From the NCBI GenBank assembly GCA_964036295.1, contig OZ038468.1, positions 9,305,683 to 9,369,682 of the forward strand: a stretch of 64,000 bases of DNA. The letters are read 5' to 3'. This document shows, piece after piece, positions 41,517 through 53,525 of this stretch (position 1 is its first letter; each line of letters starts with the position of its first letter). The notes under the pieces are model-generated. The model made no database searches. It was not told the origin of the DNA and saw only the letters and a list, made by a program, of their open reading frames with translations. Both the position numbers and the translations under genes were made by a program. The stretch is from Plumapathes pennacea (lineage: Eukaryota > Cnidaria > Anthozoa > Antipatharia > Myriopathidae).

Positions 41517-43100
41517 TCGTCTCTAAGAAAATCGATACGATAATGTGCTATCTTACATAGAGCCCTTTTAGCATGACTGCCAAAAATCAAAACCAAACCA
41601 ATCACAAAGCCAATCAATCCGGTAACAAAAAACACGTTGGATCAATTACAACAACGAGCAAATCCACAAGCACAACCAAGTAATTTCCATAGCTTTCACA
41701 AAACAATCAGTACTACGATAACACGTCATTGCCAATTCCTTTCTTGCATAAGAATCTGGTAACCAGGTTTTGCTTTTGTTCTCGATTGGCCAACAATGTT
41801 CCTAAACCTGTTACGGGCATACATAAAGCATAGCAAACGCAACAGCAATCACACCATCACCTTCGACAGTCTTGCGAAAATGGCTCTAACTACGTAACAA
41901 ACCTTGATACATTATCTAAAGTACGCACGAGCCATCTAACATAAAAAATACACCTTCACCATAGTCATTGATACAAAACCAGAAAAGATAACGCCAATGT
42001 AAACTAACCATCTTGCACAACAACACAGTCGAACAGCTCACCTTGTCACAAAAAGAACCAGAGAACAGCAACGACTGGAATTCAATGAACACTATAATAC
42101 CTGAAAAATACATGAAACTGTTACATTTGAGAAAAAACCAATACCATCTTGGTCAGAATAAAATTCAGAAAAATATAAACTAATATCAAAAAAATGTCAC
42201 ATCAGCTAAATATAATCCTGTAACATTACCCTGACAAACTTGCCATCTGCAAAAAGAATCTCTCCAAAACGATCCAACGAACAACAACCGATAGATTTAA
42301 AACATTCTTTTTGAAAAAATATTCAAAAGTGACTTGTATACGCCAAAACAAACCTCATTTAAACAAGAACTTCAACACAAAATGTTCCATAAAATAAGAG
42401 ACTTTATATGCAAAACAAAGACATTCCAGACACTATGTTCTCCAAAGCACGTCAAATACATGTCATAATACTTATAAATATGGCGTAATAGAAACAGGAC
42501 AAAAGTGAAAAAAAAAATCGAAAAATTCGGAAAAAATACTTTAAAATAGGTCACGTGACCAATCACAATCCGGAAAAACCTACCTGAAAAACTGACCATC
42601 CACCCAAAAAAACATCACAAAAGTACTCAACAGCTTACATTGCATCTGTACCTAACGTCATCTTTGAAAAAATATTGACATAAATATAATTGCGCAGTTT
42701 CATTACGGTAAATGACGTCAAGAAGAACAGTATGGCGAAAAGTGAAGACGTTGAAAATCACGCAAGAAAAACACCACTACATGTAAATTTGCATAAAAAC
42801 ATTTCTAAACACAATCCGGACAATAACCAGAAACAATTCATAACAGGAGGAATCTTTAACGATGCAAATAACCTTGATCTTTAAATCACCACCTACCTCA
42901 AATCACTTGCTTTCCTTCTCGATCTCACAGCTCTCAAATCGACGAAAAAGAACAAATAAATATCCTGAACACAGAAGAAAACCATAAACAACACATTCAC
43001 GTCAAAAGAAAGTCTTCCCCAACCTTCAGTGAAAGTTAAAACACCAAGAAATATTCCAACTCGCCATCGCTTACCTGTTTCCAAACAAACCTCATCAATC
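41517..43100 (-). promoter_or_regulatory. Unit C promoter and leader region
   Basis: The minus strand holds a perfect GGTCACGTGACC palindrome at 42,549-42,560, a TGACGTCA site at 42,713-42,720 next to AAGAAGAACAGTATGG (also in unit Z at 9,104), and an exon-like segment ending ATTTGAG/GTAGGT near 42,893, matching the end ATTTGAG/GTAAGC of the 28-nt exon in E. A second donor, AACAG/GTAAGC, lies near 43,075. No coding frame. Confidence 0.55.
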
Positions 43101-46100
43101 TGCAAACCCTTGGTCAGCGGTTACCCTATGGAGGAAGCCTGGACACCAATTAAAAACAGAAAACTTTGAAAAATTATAGCATCGCACCAATTTAACCGAT
43201 AAAGGTCATCTTTTTCCTATATAACAACAATTTCACATGGCACACCTTAGTAATCATATCTCAACATACAAGCTATATAAAATAATGAAAAAAAAAAACC
43301 CGAAAAGAAACCAACAAAAACATAACTAACAAGACAGGCCCGTGGCCAGTGCGCTTGTGACGTCATTAGTACAATGAATAGAGACACGAGGGGTCCCGGG
43401 AGAGGAACTTTTGTCGTGCGTTTATATGCAAAAGATATTATAGCCGAGTCAGTTTATGCACATGACGGATTCAAGAGCTCCCTTTATTTTTCTTGCCCTC
43501 TTTTCTTCTAATTTCGGTCAAACAGATATTCACGAAAAAGTGTATTATAATAATTGAGAGAAAACAATTATCGAAGGCCCCGTAGGAATATTCTTCGTTT
43601 GCAACAACCCAGTTTTCATTGCTTTCCGATGCACGTGACAGTACTTGTGTGACGCTTGCTATACAACCTGGCAACCTTGTTGAGTGAATTTTCAAGCTGA
43701 CATGTTTTGTGGAGGAACTGTGTTGTCATTTTGTAATGGGATTGACTGGGGAATACCCGACATCTTAAGTAGCTGTAAGACAGCGTAATAGCCTTATCTC
43801 ATCTTCCCAGCGTGTGCATCATGTTCAAGTAGCTGTAATTGAAAGCTTTCAGACTTATCTCTGTAGCACATTAAAGCATGACACTTCCCATGATGAAATT
43901 ACTTCGTATGAAAAAGCCATCTCAGACGTTACTCATCCTACATGTACAAGTCTGATTACTAATATGTTCAAGACTGCTATGCATTAAGCTTTAACGCAAA
44001 ATTCTGGGTCGATACGAAATTAATCTCTATCGGAAGCTGCAGACGTTTGAATACCGTGACAACAAAGGCGTGCATCACGGGCTTGTGGAGCGAACATTAC
44101 GGCTCGGATAGTCGGATATCAACCTTGAGCTTTTGAAGACTTCGAGGTATTCAGTGACAAATATTCTCGATGTAATCGCCTGCCGGTCTTTCCTGCTTTT
44201 GTTAAATCGGCGTGAGTGAAAACTAATTAGCTGATGATTCGGGATTCCCCGTTCTATGATATTATGCTCGTGACATTTCATTGACAGATCTTGTATCTTA
44301 ATCTCGCGTGATATTTGCCTCAAACCTATTAGTAATTCAATATCCTCAGACAATAAACAAAGAACCTTTACTGCACACAAAACGAAGTTAAACGCCGACT
44401 GTTCGTATACGCCGCGCGTTACACAAAGCCGCAGAGTTTCCGACAAAGGGAGACGCTCTGCCCGCAGGGAAAAGTTCAAGTTCTATCAAGTTTCGACTCG
44501 TCTTCTACTACTTATTCGATGTTCTTTCACACAAATATTGCTCAGAACACAGATACATTGGTTGAAGCGGTATCTATAATCGAGCATTTGCAAAACACAA
44601 CCCTTCGTACTTTATGGGGGTCCCGCTGGTAACACATCAAGCATTTGTGTACGGCTATTTTCAAGTCTTCCGACACTTAAAAACAATGCAAGCCAAAATC
44701 GCTCTTAAAGTATGGCTTCCGTGCATCCAGAAAGCCAACCGATGATCGTTTTGTTTGGATCAACAACTGAAGGACCGGAATTTTTTTCTATATCCCTTGA
44801 CAGAGAAAACCCATTGTACTTGGTTCTGTGATTTTGATCTCTGAGTACGTCTGATCTTGCAATGCCTGTTTTTTAACACATTTTAAAATACAAACGTATC
44901 TTAGCACCTCGGTTACTTTTGGCAATCTTCTTTTTGAGCTTCTAGCTTTCTCGCAGCGATGGTTTATTGATCCTAATTTTCTCTTTCCATTTCCATATGT
45001 GGCTTTTTATTGTTTACATGTTGTTTACATGCACGTTCTCGGAACGCATTAGCATTGTGAAGTACGTAAGCTCGAGTATAACCATGGACTTTTGACGACT
45101 TTGGGACATTCTTTGAAATGTATTCTTGTATTAGTCGCCTGCTTTTTCTACTCTTGTTCAAAATGCGTGAAAGGTTATTCAACTGGGTACGTGGCTTGGC
45201 TCACGACTTCGTCTTGCAGGACTTCGGTTTTCTTTCACATAAACATTTGTGGGAATACAATAAAACTGAGCGAAGCGAGATCTACCAACGATCACTTTTT
45301 CCTCAGCCATTTCCCAATTTTCAAATAACGCCATCTCTTCCACTGATTGTTTGACCTTCATGGCACCGAGCCAAAATGTCGCAACAACAACATAAATGCA
45401 CAGCAGAGTGAAATTTTGATCCCAAACAAAAGTCAGATTTTCTGACGCTTTACTTGTATCAGCAAGAATAATACAAAGTAAAAGAATACAAAGTATCTTC
45501 AAGTTCACCCTCATACTAAACAGTTCCATATAATCCGCTATCAAGCGCTTGTCAAGAATCGCCGTCTTTACACAGGTTCTCGTCTTTGTATGTCGAGTGG
45601 CTTCGTTCAGCTTGTTCCTTCAAGTTCTCAAGGTTCTGGATGTCAGATTCTTCGTAAATTTCTGTACAGTTGTGCATAGTTATGCAGTTCATTGCATTTG
45701 CTTTCATGGCTTTCAATATGGCTTTTGAGGCTGAACGGACCGACCCAAGCCAAAACCGCTCAATGAAATTTAGTATGGGTCTACCGCAGCTGGCGTATGC
45801 GTTTGTGATGAGCGGTCCATAAAATAATCCACAGAGCCAACTCAGGCAAGCAACTTGCTGTCTTCAAAATGGCGAAACTGCTCGCCCGCCAAGTCACTTG
45901 ATCACAACGTCATCACAAATCACATGATAATATGAACCAATCACCGCATGCAGATTTCTAACCCAGAAAAATAAAAAAAAATAAAAAATCGTTGCATTTT
46001 AAAGCTTGTGACGTCACAAGCAAAAACAACATTTTAGAGAAAAATCATCAAATCTCAACACACCATCCGCATATCTGTCTCCCTCCCTTTCACCTACCAT

Positions 46101-46143
46101 ACCGGACGAAAAAACCTCAGATCAATGATTTCATAGAATTATG
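43101..46143. other. Mixed non-coding region with Helentron-like end and diverged duplicates
   Basis: At 44,611-44,629 TTTATGGGGGTCCCGCTGG/T resembles the 3-prime end of N3, suggesting another non-autonomous element ending there (plus strand); its start was not found. The segments 44,120-44,215 and 45,070-45,170 are alike (CTTTTGAAGACTTCGAGG against CTTTTGACGACTTTGGGA, then CGCCTGC and CTTGTT), a diverged duplication. A GTGACGTCACAAGC palindrome lies at 46,008-46,021. Apart from the frame at 45,179-45,544 no gene is supported. Confidence 0.35.
45179..45544 (-). CDS. Possible small membrane protein, weak
   Basis: From an internal Met the frame reads MRVNLKILCILLLCIILADTSKA, which looks like a signal peptide, followed by NLTF (possible glycosylation site) and a second hydrophobic helix (FTLLCIYVVVATFWLGAM), then a charged end. 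It overlaps the diverged duplication described for 43,101-46,143, so the frame could be chance. No family recognised. Confidence 0.2.
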   Translation of the reverse strand: MIADYMELFSMRVNLKILCILLLCIILADTSKASENLTFVWDQNFTLLCIYVVVATFWLGAMKVKQSVEEMALFENWEMAEEKVIVGRSRFAQFYCIPTNVYVKENRSPARRSREPSHVPS

Positions 46144-46240
46144 GTAAGAAAGGAGAGAAAGGGCCGACTCGTACCAGCGATCAAAAAGCCAACGGCGCTA
46201 CGAAGGTGCTTGGGTGCCACGAGGAAGGAAATCCCCTGAA
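46144..46240 (+). other. 28S rRNA-derived boundary segment (start of B)
   Basis: GAGCCGAC-type sequence (GGGCCGACTCGTACCAGCG), ATCAAAAAGCCAACGGCGCTA and CTTGGGTGCCACGAGG align with antisense 28S rRNA with some substitutions. Confidence 0.75.
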
Positions 46241-46242
46241 GC

Positions 46243-46260
46243 AGGGTGGAAGCGGGTGGG
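46243..46260 (+). other. G-rich run, start of unit B
   Basis: GGGTGGAAGCGGGTGGG follows the 28S-like segment directly; three runs of three G and one of two, so a weaker quadruplex candidate than at 27.67 or 63.67 kb. Confidence 0.5.
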
Positions 46261-46551
46261 TAAAAAAGACTTGACGCTGGTTAAAATGCCCCCCCCCCAT
46301 TATTAGTTAATGACGTACGGTCATAACATACGTAGGGATGTTCCTACAAGTGTTAACTTCATAACGTCATGGCACGTAGTTACATACTTAAGTTACGTAT
46401 GTTATATACATATATCATAACTTTTCGGACCCATAGAAGTTTCAAAATGGACAACAGAATTTGCAAGTTCTTGTTGAGACAAACATGCTGACGAAGTTCT
46501 AGCATTGGGGAAGCCCTAGTTTTTGAGTTACAGGTCGCCAAAGATGGCGTT

Positions 46552-47060
46552 TCGCCATACAAAGTCTCTTAAAAATTTCGGAAAAATGAAAGTTTGCATT
46601 TTCATCATTTGACCACTTCAGATTGTTAACATATACATGAGATGTTTTCAGTGAAAAATTTGGGGACGAAATATTGAGATGGTGTCATGTTACAATTTTT
46701 TGAAAATGCCGATTTTCCCATACAAAGTCTCTTATGAAAAATATCGGAAAAATGAAAGTTTGAAATTTCAAATTCTGATTACGTAGTATTGTTTATATCT
46801 GAGATGTTCTCAGAGAAAATCTGAGCTAAAAATATTAAAATGGTGTAATGTTACAATTTTTTGAAAATATGCATTTTTTCCCATACAAAGTCTCTTATGA
46901 AAAATACCAGAAAAATGAGTTTGAAGTTTCAAATTCTGATTACGTACAATTGTTGATATGTATCTGAGATGTTCTCTGAGAAAATTTGAGCTAAAAATAT
47001 TGAAATGGTGTTATGTTACAAATTTTTTGAAAATATGCATTTTTTCCCATACAAAGTCTG
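46552..47060 (+). repeat. Satellite-like tandem repeat of unit B, period about 164 bp
   Basis: Four copies with CCCATACAAAGTCTCTTA landmarks at about 46,552, 46,717, 46,880 and 47,046, and TGAGATGTTCTCAGAGAAAA, TTGAAATGGTGT and ATGTTACAATTTTTTG blocks. Homologous to the unit D repeat. Confidence 0.85.
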
Positions 47061-47995
47061 TGACGTTTGAAAGTCGGAATGGTGAAAAACAACATAAGCT
47101 AGTTCGATAGAAATCATTACGACAAACACTTTGTAAAAGTTTCAAAGTAATCTGAAACAAAGTTTAGAAGTAATAGGTCTGCAAAGTTGACACCTCCCAT
47201 ACAAATTCCTATTATATTAAAACACAAGTCGAAATATCTCGGAACTTTTCCTGAGTTTTGATGTGCGCATAGTTACAAAATATAAGTTACATCAATGTAA
47301 AGGTTATAAAGAGAGAAGTTCATTGAGACATAAATTATGCAAATTGGTCACATACTTCCGGTGTGACGTCATTTTGAAAGTGAGAATAGTCAAAAAACAA
47401 CATAAGCTTGTTCAATACAAAACATCATGACCAACCTTTTGTAAAAGTTTCAAGGTAATGTAAAACAAAGTGTAAAAGTAATAGGTCTGCAAAGTTGACA
47501 CCTCCCATACAAATTCCTATAATATTGAAACACAAAAGTCGAAATATCTCGGAACTTTTTTTGACTTTTGATATCGGCATAGTCACAGCGTATAAGTTAC
47601 ATCAATGTAAAGCTTATACATAGAGAAGTTTATTGAGACATACATTATGCAAATTGGACACATATTTCCGGTGTGACGTCATTTTGAAAGTGATGATAGT
47701 GAAAAACAACATAAGCTTGTTCAATACAAAAGATCATTACCAACATTTTGTAGAAGTTTCAAGGTAACGTAGAACAAAGTGTAGACGTAATAGGTCTGCA
47801 AAGTTGACACCTGCCATACAAATTCCTATTATATTAAAACACAAAAGTCAAAATATCTCGGAACTTTCTTTGACTTTTGATATGGGCATAGTTACAAATT
47901 ATGTTACATCAATGTAAAGCTTATAAAAAGAGAAGTTCATTGAGACATAAATTATGCAAATTGATCACATATTTCCGGTATAACGTCATTTTGAA
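47061..47995 (+). repeat. Satellite-like tandem repeat of unit B, period about 308 bp
   Basis: Three copies with AATAGGTCTGCAAAGTTGAC landmarks near 47,175, 47,482 and 47,791; each has AAAACAACATAAGCT, CCATACAAATTCCTAT and a TGACGTCATTTTGAAA site (TAACGTCATT in the last). Confidence 0.85.
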
Positions 47996-48015
47996 AACGA
48001 AAATCTGTGTGACTT

Positions 48016-48640
48016 AAGATGAATAGCTTAAAACTGTAGGAATAAGAAATTTAATTCTATGCCAAAACAGCCAAATTTTGACACTTGAATTTTTCTCAAA
48101 ATTGCACTTTCAAACTTCCAATTTTCCAGAGATTTAAATAATGAGCTCTTGTATTAGTGCTTCCATGTCAGAGAGCAAGGCATTCACTATATGGAAAAAG
48201 GACCACTGGTTAGGGTTCATCCTCTTTATGACCGAATTCATTATTGGGGCATAAGCATAATTTGGGCACATGCAAAGTATATGTTTCAGGTGACATATCA
48301 AGTGTCAAGCAATGTAACTCGTTCATTTTGGAACCCTATCTTTTCATATTTGACATGCATAACAAGCATTTGACAAGCTTTAAAATGATATATGATTCAA
48401 GTTCAACAACATAAAACTTTAGGAATAAGACATATATTTCTATGCCAAAACAGCATAACTTTGACACCTGCATTTTTCTCAAAATTGCACTTTCAAACTT
48501 CCAATTTTCCAGAGATTTAAATGATAAGCTCTTGTATTAGTGCTTCCATGTCTGAGAGCAAGGCATTCACTCTATGGAAAAAGGACCACTGGTAAGGGTT
48601 CATCCTCTTTATGACCGAATTCATTATTGGCGCATAATGG
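48016..48640 (+). repeat. Satellite-like tandem repeat of unit B, period about 385 bp
   Basis: Two copies with CTTTCAAACTTCCAATTTTCC at about 48,107 and 48,492 and TATGGAAAAAGGACCACTGG at about 48,190 and 48,573. The same unit occurs inverted at 18,560-18,990, and it is a diverged relative of the 380-bp repeats in D and E. Confidence 0.8.
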
Positions 48641-48779
48641 AGTTTCCCCTCGTTATAACTTTAAAAAGTTGCAGTCGTGTTGTCGAGTTCAATGTTAATC
48701 TTCCGAAATTCAGCTGACCAAAATCGATTTTTCACCTTCGTATTTTGCTTCTCATTATGTCTATATTAAACTAACACTT

Positions 48780-50321
48780 GTTTCTCTTTTTTCAGCTATT
48801 AATGGATTGATCGTTTTATGTAATTTGTGTGCGCAAGTAAGCTTAAAAAGAACGTAAGTTTCTTCTCCAATGAAACTATCGTGACTGTCATATGCGCGAT
48901 TCCCGAAATCGTGTCTCACGCTTGTTCTGTTTACCGAGAATTTAGAATTTCTTTCCGTTTGTTTATCACACTGATCAACTATGTCTCTTAGATCTTCTCG
49001 CTACCAGATGACATTGATGTTTCACTTGTTATAACCTTAACGAGAACGTAATTCTCTTCTTAAATGATATTATCGTGTTTCTCGTATGCGCGATTCCCGG
49101 AATCGTGTCTCACGCTTGTTCTATTTACCGAGAATTCAGAATTTCTTTCCGTTCGTTTATCGCACTGATGAAATTTGTTCCTTAGATCTTCTCCCTACCA
49201 GATGACATTGATGTTTCACTTGTTATAACCTTAAAGAGAACGTAATTCTCTTCTTAAATGATATTATCGTGATTCTCATGTGCGCGATTCCCGGAATCGT
49301 GTCTCACGCTTGTTCTATTTACCGAGAATTCAAAATTTCTTTCCATTCGTTTATCGCACTGATGAAATATGTTCCTTATATCTTCTCGCTAGCGGATGAC
49401 ATTGACGATTCACTCGTTATAACCTTAAGAAGTGGCAGTCGTGCTGTTGAGTTCAAAGCTAATCTTCTGAAATTCAGCTTACCGAAATCGGTCTTTCACC
49501 TTTGTATTGTGCTTCTCATTCTGTCTATATTAAACTGACACTTGTTTCTCTTTTTCCACCTGTTAAAGGACCGAGTGACTAATAACCCTCTGTGCAAGAA
49601 TGTAAGTCTCATCTCCAATGAATTTATCGTAACTCTCATATGCGCAATTCCCGAAATCGTGTCTCACGCTTGTTCTCTTTACCAAGAATTCACAATTTCT
49701 TTCCGTTTGTTTATCGCACTAATGAACTACGTTTCTTAAATCTTCTAAAATTGATCTTTCACCTTCGTATTTTTCTTCTCATTATGTCTGTATTATACTG
49801 ACACTTGTTTCTCTTTTTTCAGCTATCAATGGAGTGTTCGTAACAATTGTCAACTTTGGGAAAAGGTAAGTGTCCTCTCCAATGAAAATAGCGTGAATGT
49901 CATATACATGATTCCGGGAATCGCGTGTTACACTTGTTGGTTAGATTTTCTCGTCACTGCTCTCGTTACAACCTTTCAAAGTGACAGTCGTGCTCTCGAG
50001 TTCAATATTAATCTTCTCATAGCGAGCTCACTAAATTCGATTTTTTATATGCGTATCCGCTTCGTTGTGTGTTATTTAAACTTCTTTCCCGTTCCTCAGG
50101 CTTTTAATGTACTGACAAGAATAAAGGAACTTTGCAATTCAAGTGAAGAATGAGTAAAGACACAATGGATCCGTGAGTCAAACAAGAAGAAATGTCTCTG
50201 TTGTTATTGTTAATTAGTTGTCTGTTTTCCTGCTTATCTCGTTAGGTTTCTATATAGCTTATTACCAGAACTACAGGCTTCCAACAGTTTCTTTCTAAAA
50301 AAAATATCTAAACTTTTAACA
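48780..50321 (+). promoter_or_regulatory. Unit B leader with tandemly repeated non-coding exon modules
   Basis: A module of about 200-260 bp recurs about five times, marked by CGATTCCCGGAATCGTGTC and TCACGCTTGTTCT (near 48,895, 49,088, 49,282, 49,646, 49,908). Three modules include a small exon between a CTTGTTTCTCTTTTTTCAG-like acceptor and a GTAAG donor (about 48,797-48,835, 49,558-49,600 with a weakened acceptor, and 49,822-49,865). A further exon is 50,100-50,172 (acceptor CCCGTTCCTCAG, donor GTGAGT) and the Rep exon begins at 50,248 (acceptor CTTATCTCGTTAG). None carries a long frame. Confidence 0.6.
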
Positions 50322-52078
50322 ATGCCACGTACTCGTCGGTTTACAGAAAACGATGCTGCTACTTTTTGGTCTAACCGTCCGACCGAGTTGGTTATCAAAA
50401 GACCAAACCTCCAGGATATGTTGGAGAGCTATGTAAATGACAGAGCAGCATGTGAGTATCACATAGAAAGAGAAAAGTCGAGTTTTCTAGCTACTAATGT
50501 CGTTCACCGCAACCGACAAAGCAATTTTCCACAAAAAACTGTCGAAAGCTTGTTGTTCTGGATACGTTACGCATCTTGGTCATACTGCGCTAACTGCAAT
50601 CTGGTAAAGAGAGAAATTATGCCCTTTAACTTTCTCAATGCACCGAGGCCAAAACGAACACCTTGCACATGCCAAAGAGAGCGATACGTAATTCCCGACT
50701 TTGATTCTGTGCCTCTTGCCCTTTGCAATCTGTCCATTCAAGATATTTTTGTTTTACGACCTTTTGATGTTGACTGCGGTATCTATCGCCGTATGCAACG
50801 TGGTTACAGGGTAAAGGACGGGGCCTTTAAACTAAGACCATCGGAAAAATCTGTCGCACAGAAAATAGCAGAATTGACAGATGTAGCTCAGAAACAAAGA
50901 TGCTCTGTTGCATATGATTTTTTATTGAAATGCTCTCGCTCTTCCTACAAGTTCTTTGTTGATCTTCGCCAGGAAATGCTGTCTAATGACATCAGTCTGA
51001 GCATCTTTAAAATCTTTCAATTGCGAGGAATTGAATGTGCGCTTTGGCCTCCGATATATCCATTTACATCTTGGTGCGAATCTTCATTAGACGGGAGAGA
51101 AACGAATGAAAGTGCAAAAGTAGCTTTTATGTGCAAAGTTTTTTCAAATGTTTTGGACTATTGCACCATTTTCGAGCTACTCCAGTTTCAGTACGATCGA
51201 TGGCTATTCAAAACAATTACAGGTGCAATCCAAACTGCCAAATCACAGAATTGTTCTCCGCATCGAGCTTTAGATGCCAAGGCTTTCTCTCCCGGATACT
51301 GGCAGTGGCAGCATAGGTTTTTGAAGGACACAGTGGCGCAGTATGGTCTTCCATCTCTCTTTCTAACAATAAGTCCGTACGAATGGTCTTTTCCGTTTCC
51401 CGCATGGTTAGAAGAAATAAGAACGCAAACTGGACTTGGACCAACCAATCTCGCTGGTCCAGAAACCATACACATCGCTAACACCCTCGAACAAATTGTT
51501 CGTGGCTATCTTTGCGGGTCGAATTCAGAGCGATGGAGAAAACACATATTCAATCACGCTCATCATCCAACAGAGAAAAACGTACGGACTTATTTCTACA
51601 AATTCGAGTTTCAAAGCAGGGGAACCTTTCATTTGCATATGTTGGTCTGGTTAAGTAATGTGAAAGAGATTCAATACCAACGAATTCGAGCCGACATTCC
51701 GAAAGACAACGAAACCTTAGGTTTTTTAGCCCATAAGCTACAGAAATCTAAAGACAAGAGTCCGTGTTTATCTGAACAAAATAAAAAAACACACGTTGCA
51801 AAGGACGGCGATCAAGACATCATAAAAGTAATCCACCCAGCAGATGCATTTGAACGGAACCTTCGAGCATACATCGACACCATCCTTCCAACCTTGCAAT
51901 GTCACATGGATGTTCAGACCACCAACGGAAAATCGATGGTACTGCGTTACGTATCTTCTTATGTATCGAAATGGAAAGATTCAATAGGCATCGACAGCTT
52001 GTATTCTCGACATGTTTCAGCGTATCAGGCAGCTTTCCGTTATCTGCGCTGCCTGAAACCGTGCGAGCCCGAAATGTG
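50322..52078 (+). pseudogene. HUH/Y2 Rep protein of unit B, C-terminus deleted
   Basis: The ATG at 50,322 opens MPRTRRFTENDAATFWSNRP. Domains: Cys cluster (SWSYCANCNLV ... CTCQRERY, residues about 85-125), GIECALWPPIYPF, YDRWLFKTITGAIQTAKS, FSPGYWQWQHRF, the HUH motif FHLHMLVWL with His at 437 and 439, and RYVSSYVSKWKDS with Tyr at 543 and 547. The frame is intact to 52,078 (CEPEMW), where sequence jumps to the helicase region, losing the last part of Rep and the linker that unit A still has (about 15,073-14,285). The visible frame continues out of phase to 52,193. Confidence 0.9.
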
Positions 52079-53190
52079 GAAAACCCGGCTGTGGAAAAAC
52101 ACACGCTCTGAACGCATGCATTTCGCATTCTTTGCAGAAACATCAAAAAGTTTTCGTCTGTGCTCCAACAGGATTTTTGGCCTGCAAATTTAAAGCTAAC
52201 TTTGGTGAAGAGATTGACACCGATACTGTGCACAGTGGCTTTCTGTACCCAGTAGAAGAAAACGCAGTACCCATCGATCAACTGGCATCTCTCCAATTAT
52301 GACTTTATCGTAATTGATGAAATTTCCATGATACCTCAACAAATTTTTCGTCACATTTTGGCAAGAATTCCACAACTTCCGTCACGTCCAATTGTCTTTT
52401 TCTCTGGAGATGAATACCAACAACAGCCCATAACCAGACAAAGAGGGCAGTGACTGTACCAAACATTCTTACGGATAGAAAGTTTATGAGCTCAGTGAAA
52501 CATTTTAACTTGGTCCAACAGTTCAGATGCACAGATCCAAAGTTACAAACATTCCTAGATCACGTGAGAAGTTGGATACCAAACCAAACCTTGCTAGACT
52601 CTATCCAACAAACATGGGTTTCAAATGGCATACCTTCGGACGAAGACATACTCCAAACCCTTAGTGCTCAACCCACTGCTACAGTTCTAACAGTAACGAG
52701 AGCTGGGGGAGCTAGAATAAACAAGCTTGTAGTAGAAAAATCTTTTGACGGACAACGGCCACTTTTAGTTGGTAAATGCAACTGCGAACTGCCACCAATT
52801 CCTCTCTACAAAGGAATGAAGATAGTCATAACGCAAAATCGTGAAAAAAACCGCGGCTTTGTGAATGGTCAGCAAGCCACAATTGTCAATTCTGAAAATT
52901 ACACCGTATTTGTAAAATTGGAGAATGGCACAATCTTGAGCGTATACATGGTAACTTACTACGACGTACAGGGTAACAAAAAAACCGTTTACCCTTTTTC
53001 GCCCGGATACGCCACGACCATTTGCAAAGCCCAGGGCCAAACCCTTCGAAAAGCGATTATCTGGTTCGACACTCGCAACCTGGGACCAGGAACTGCTTAC
53101 GTTGCCGTTTCCAGGGTGAAAACTGTCGACTCTCTTGTTTTTCTTACGAGAATGAAGGTTAGCCATTTCAAACCCGTAAACCTCACGTGA
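52079..53190 (+). pseudogene. PIF1-like helicase of unit B
   Basis: It begins at the deletion joint with Walker A readable as KPGCGKTHAL, then VFVCSNRIFGLQI-type motif Ia in another frame, FIVIDEISMIPQQIF (Walker B) and PIVFFSGDEYQQQP near 52,311-52,430. A frame change near 52,450 leads to the intact frame 52,450-53,190 with FRCTDPKLQTFLDHV, VTRAGGARINKLV, MKIVITQNREKNRGFVNG, ATTICKAQGQTLRKA and GTAYVAVSRVKTVD, ending KVSHFKPVNLT. The site GTAATTGATGAAATTTCC at 52,310 is the empty target of N2. Confidence 0.85.
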
Positions 53191-53525
53191 AACGAATATT
53201 TTTTCGCTGATCGTCCATCTGGCATTGCAAAGTTCACTCAATATTTCTTCGCAAATTGATGACGTAAAACATCAATTCAACAAATGTTAACAGGTACACT
53301 CAGTTTCCTTATTTAATTATTAACAAAGAAAATAGTTTGCAGGGGCGACTAAAGTTCGCTGTTATATAAATATAAGGTTAACTGACGTAACTCCGTTGAC
53401 ATAATACCTTTCAAATTACGTTTACTGTTTTAAAAACAAATTTTGCAACCCTTCACGTAACAAGTTTTTCCACTTATTTATAATATTTGAAACGTTACAA
53501 GAACTTCAATTTCTCTCGTTTCAGA

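Larger units (their letters stand above)
36440..43100 (-). mobile_element. Unit C: leftward Helitron-like element, ORF3 subtype
   Basis: Minus-strand order is promoter and leader (43.1-41.5 kb), Rep (41.5-39.5), helicase (39.5-37.95), ORF3 (37.9-36.4). Rep is the longest intact frame of the window (670 codons). No 28S-like segment was found at either end, so C may have been inserted or inverted without its boundaries. Confidence 0.75.

Noticed and set aside
44075..44479. 134-codon leftward frame
   Set aside because: Part of it belongs to a non-coding diverged duplication (44,120-44,215 and 45,070-45,170), and composition gives no support for a protein.
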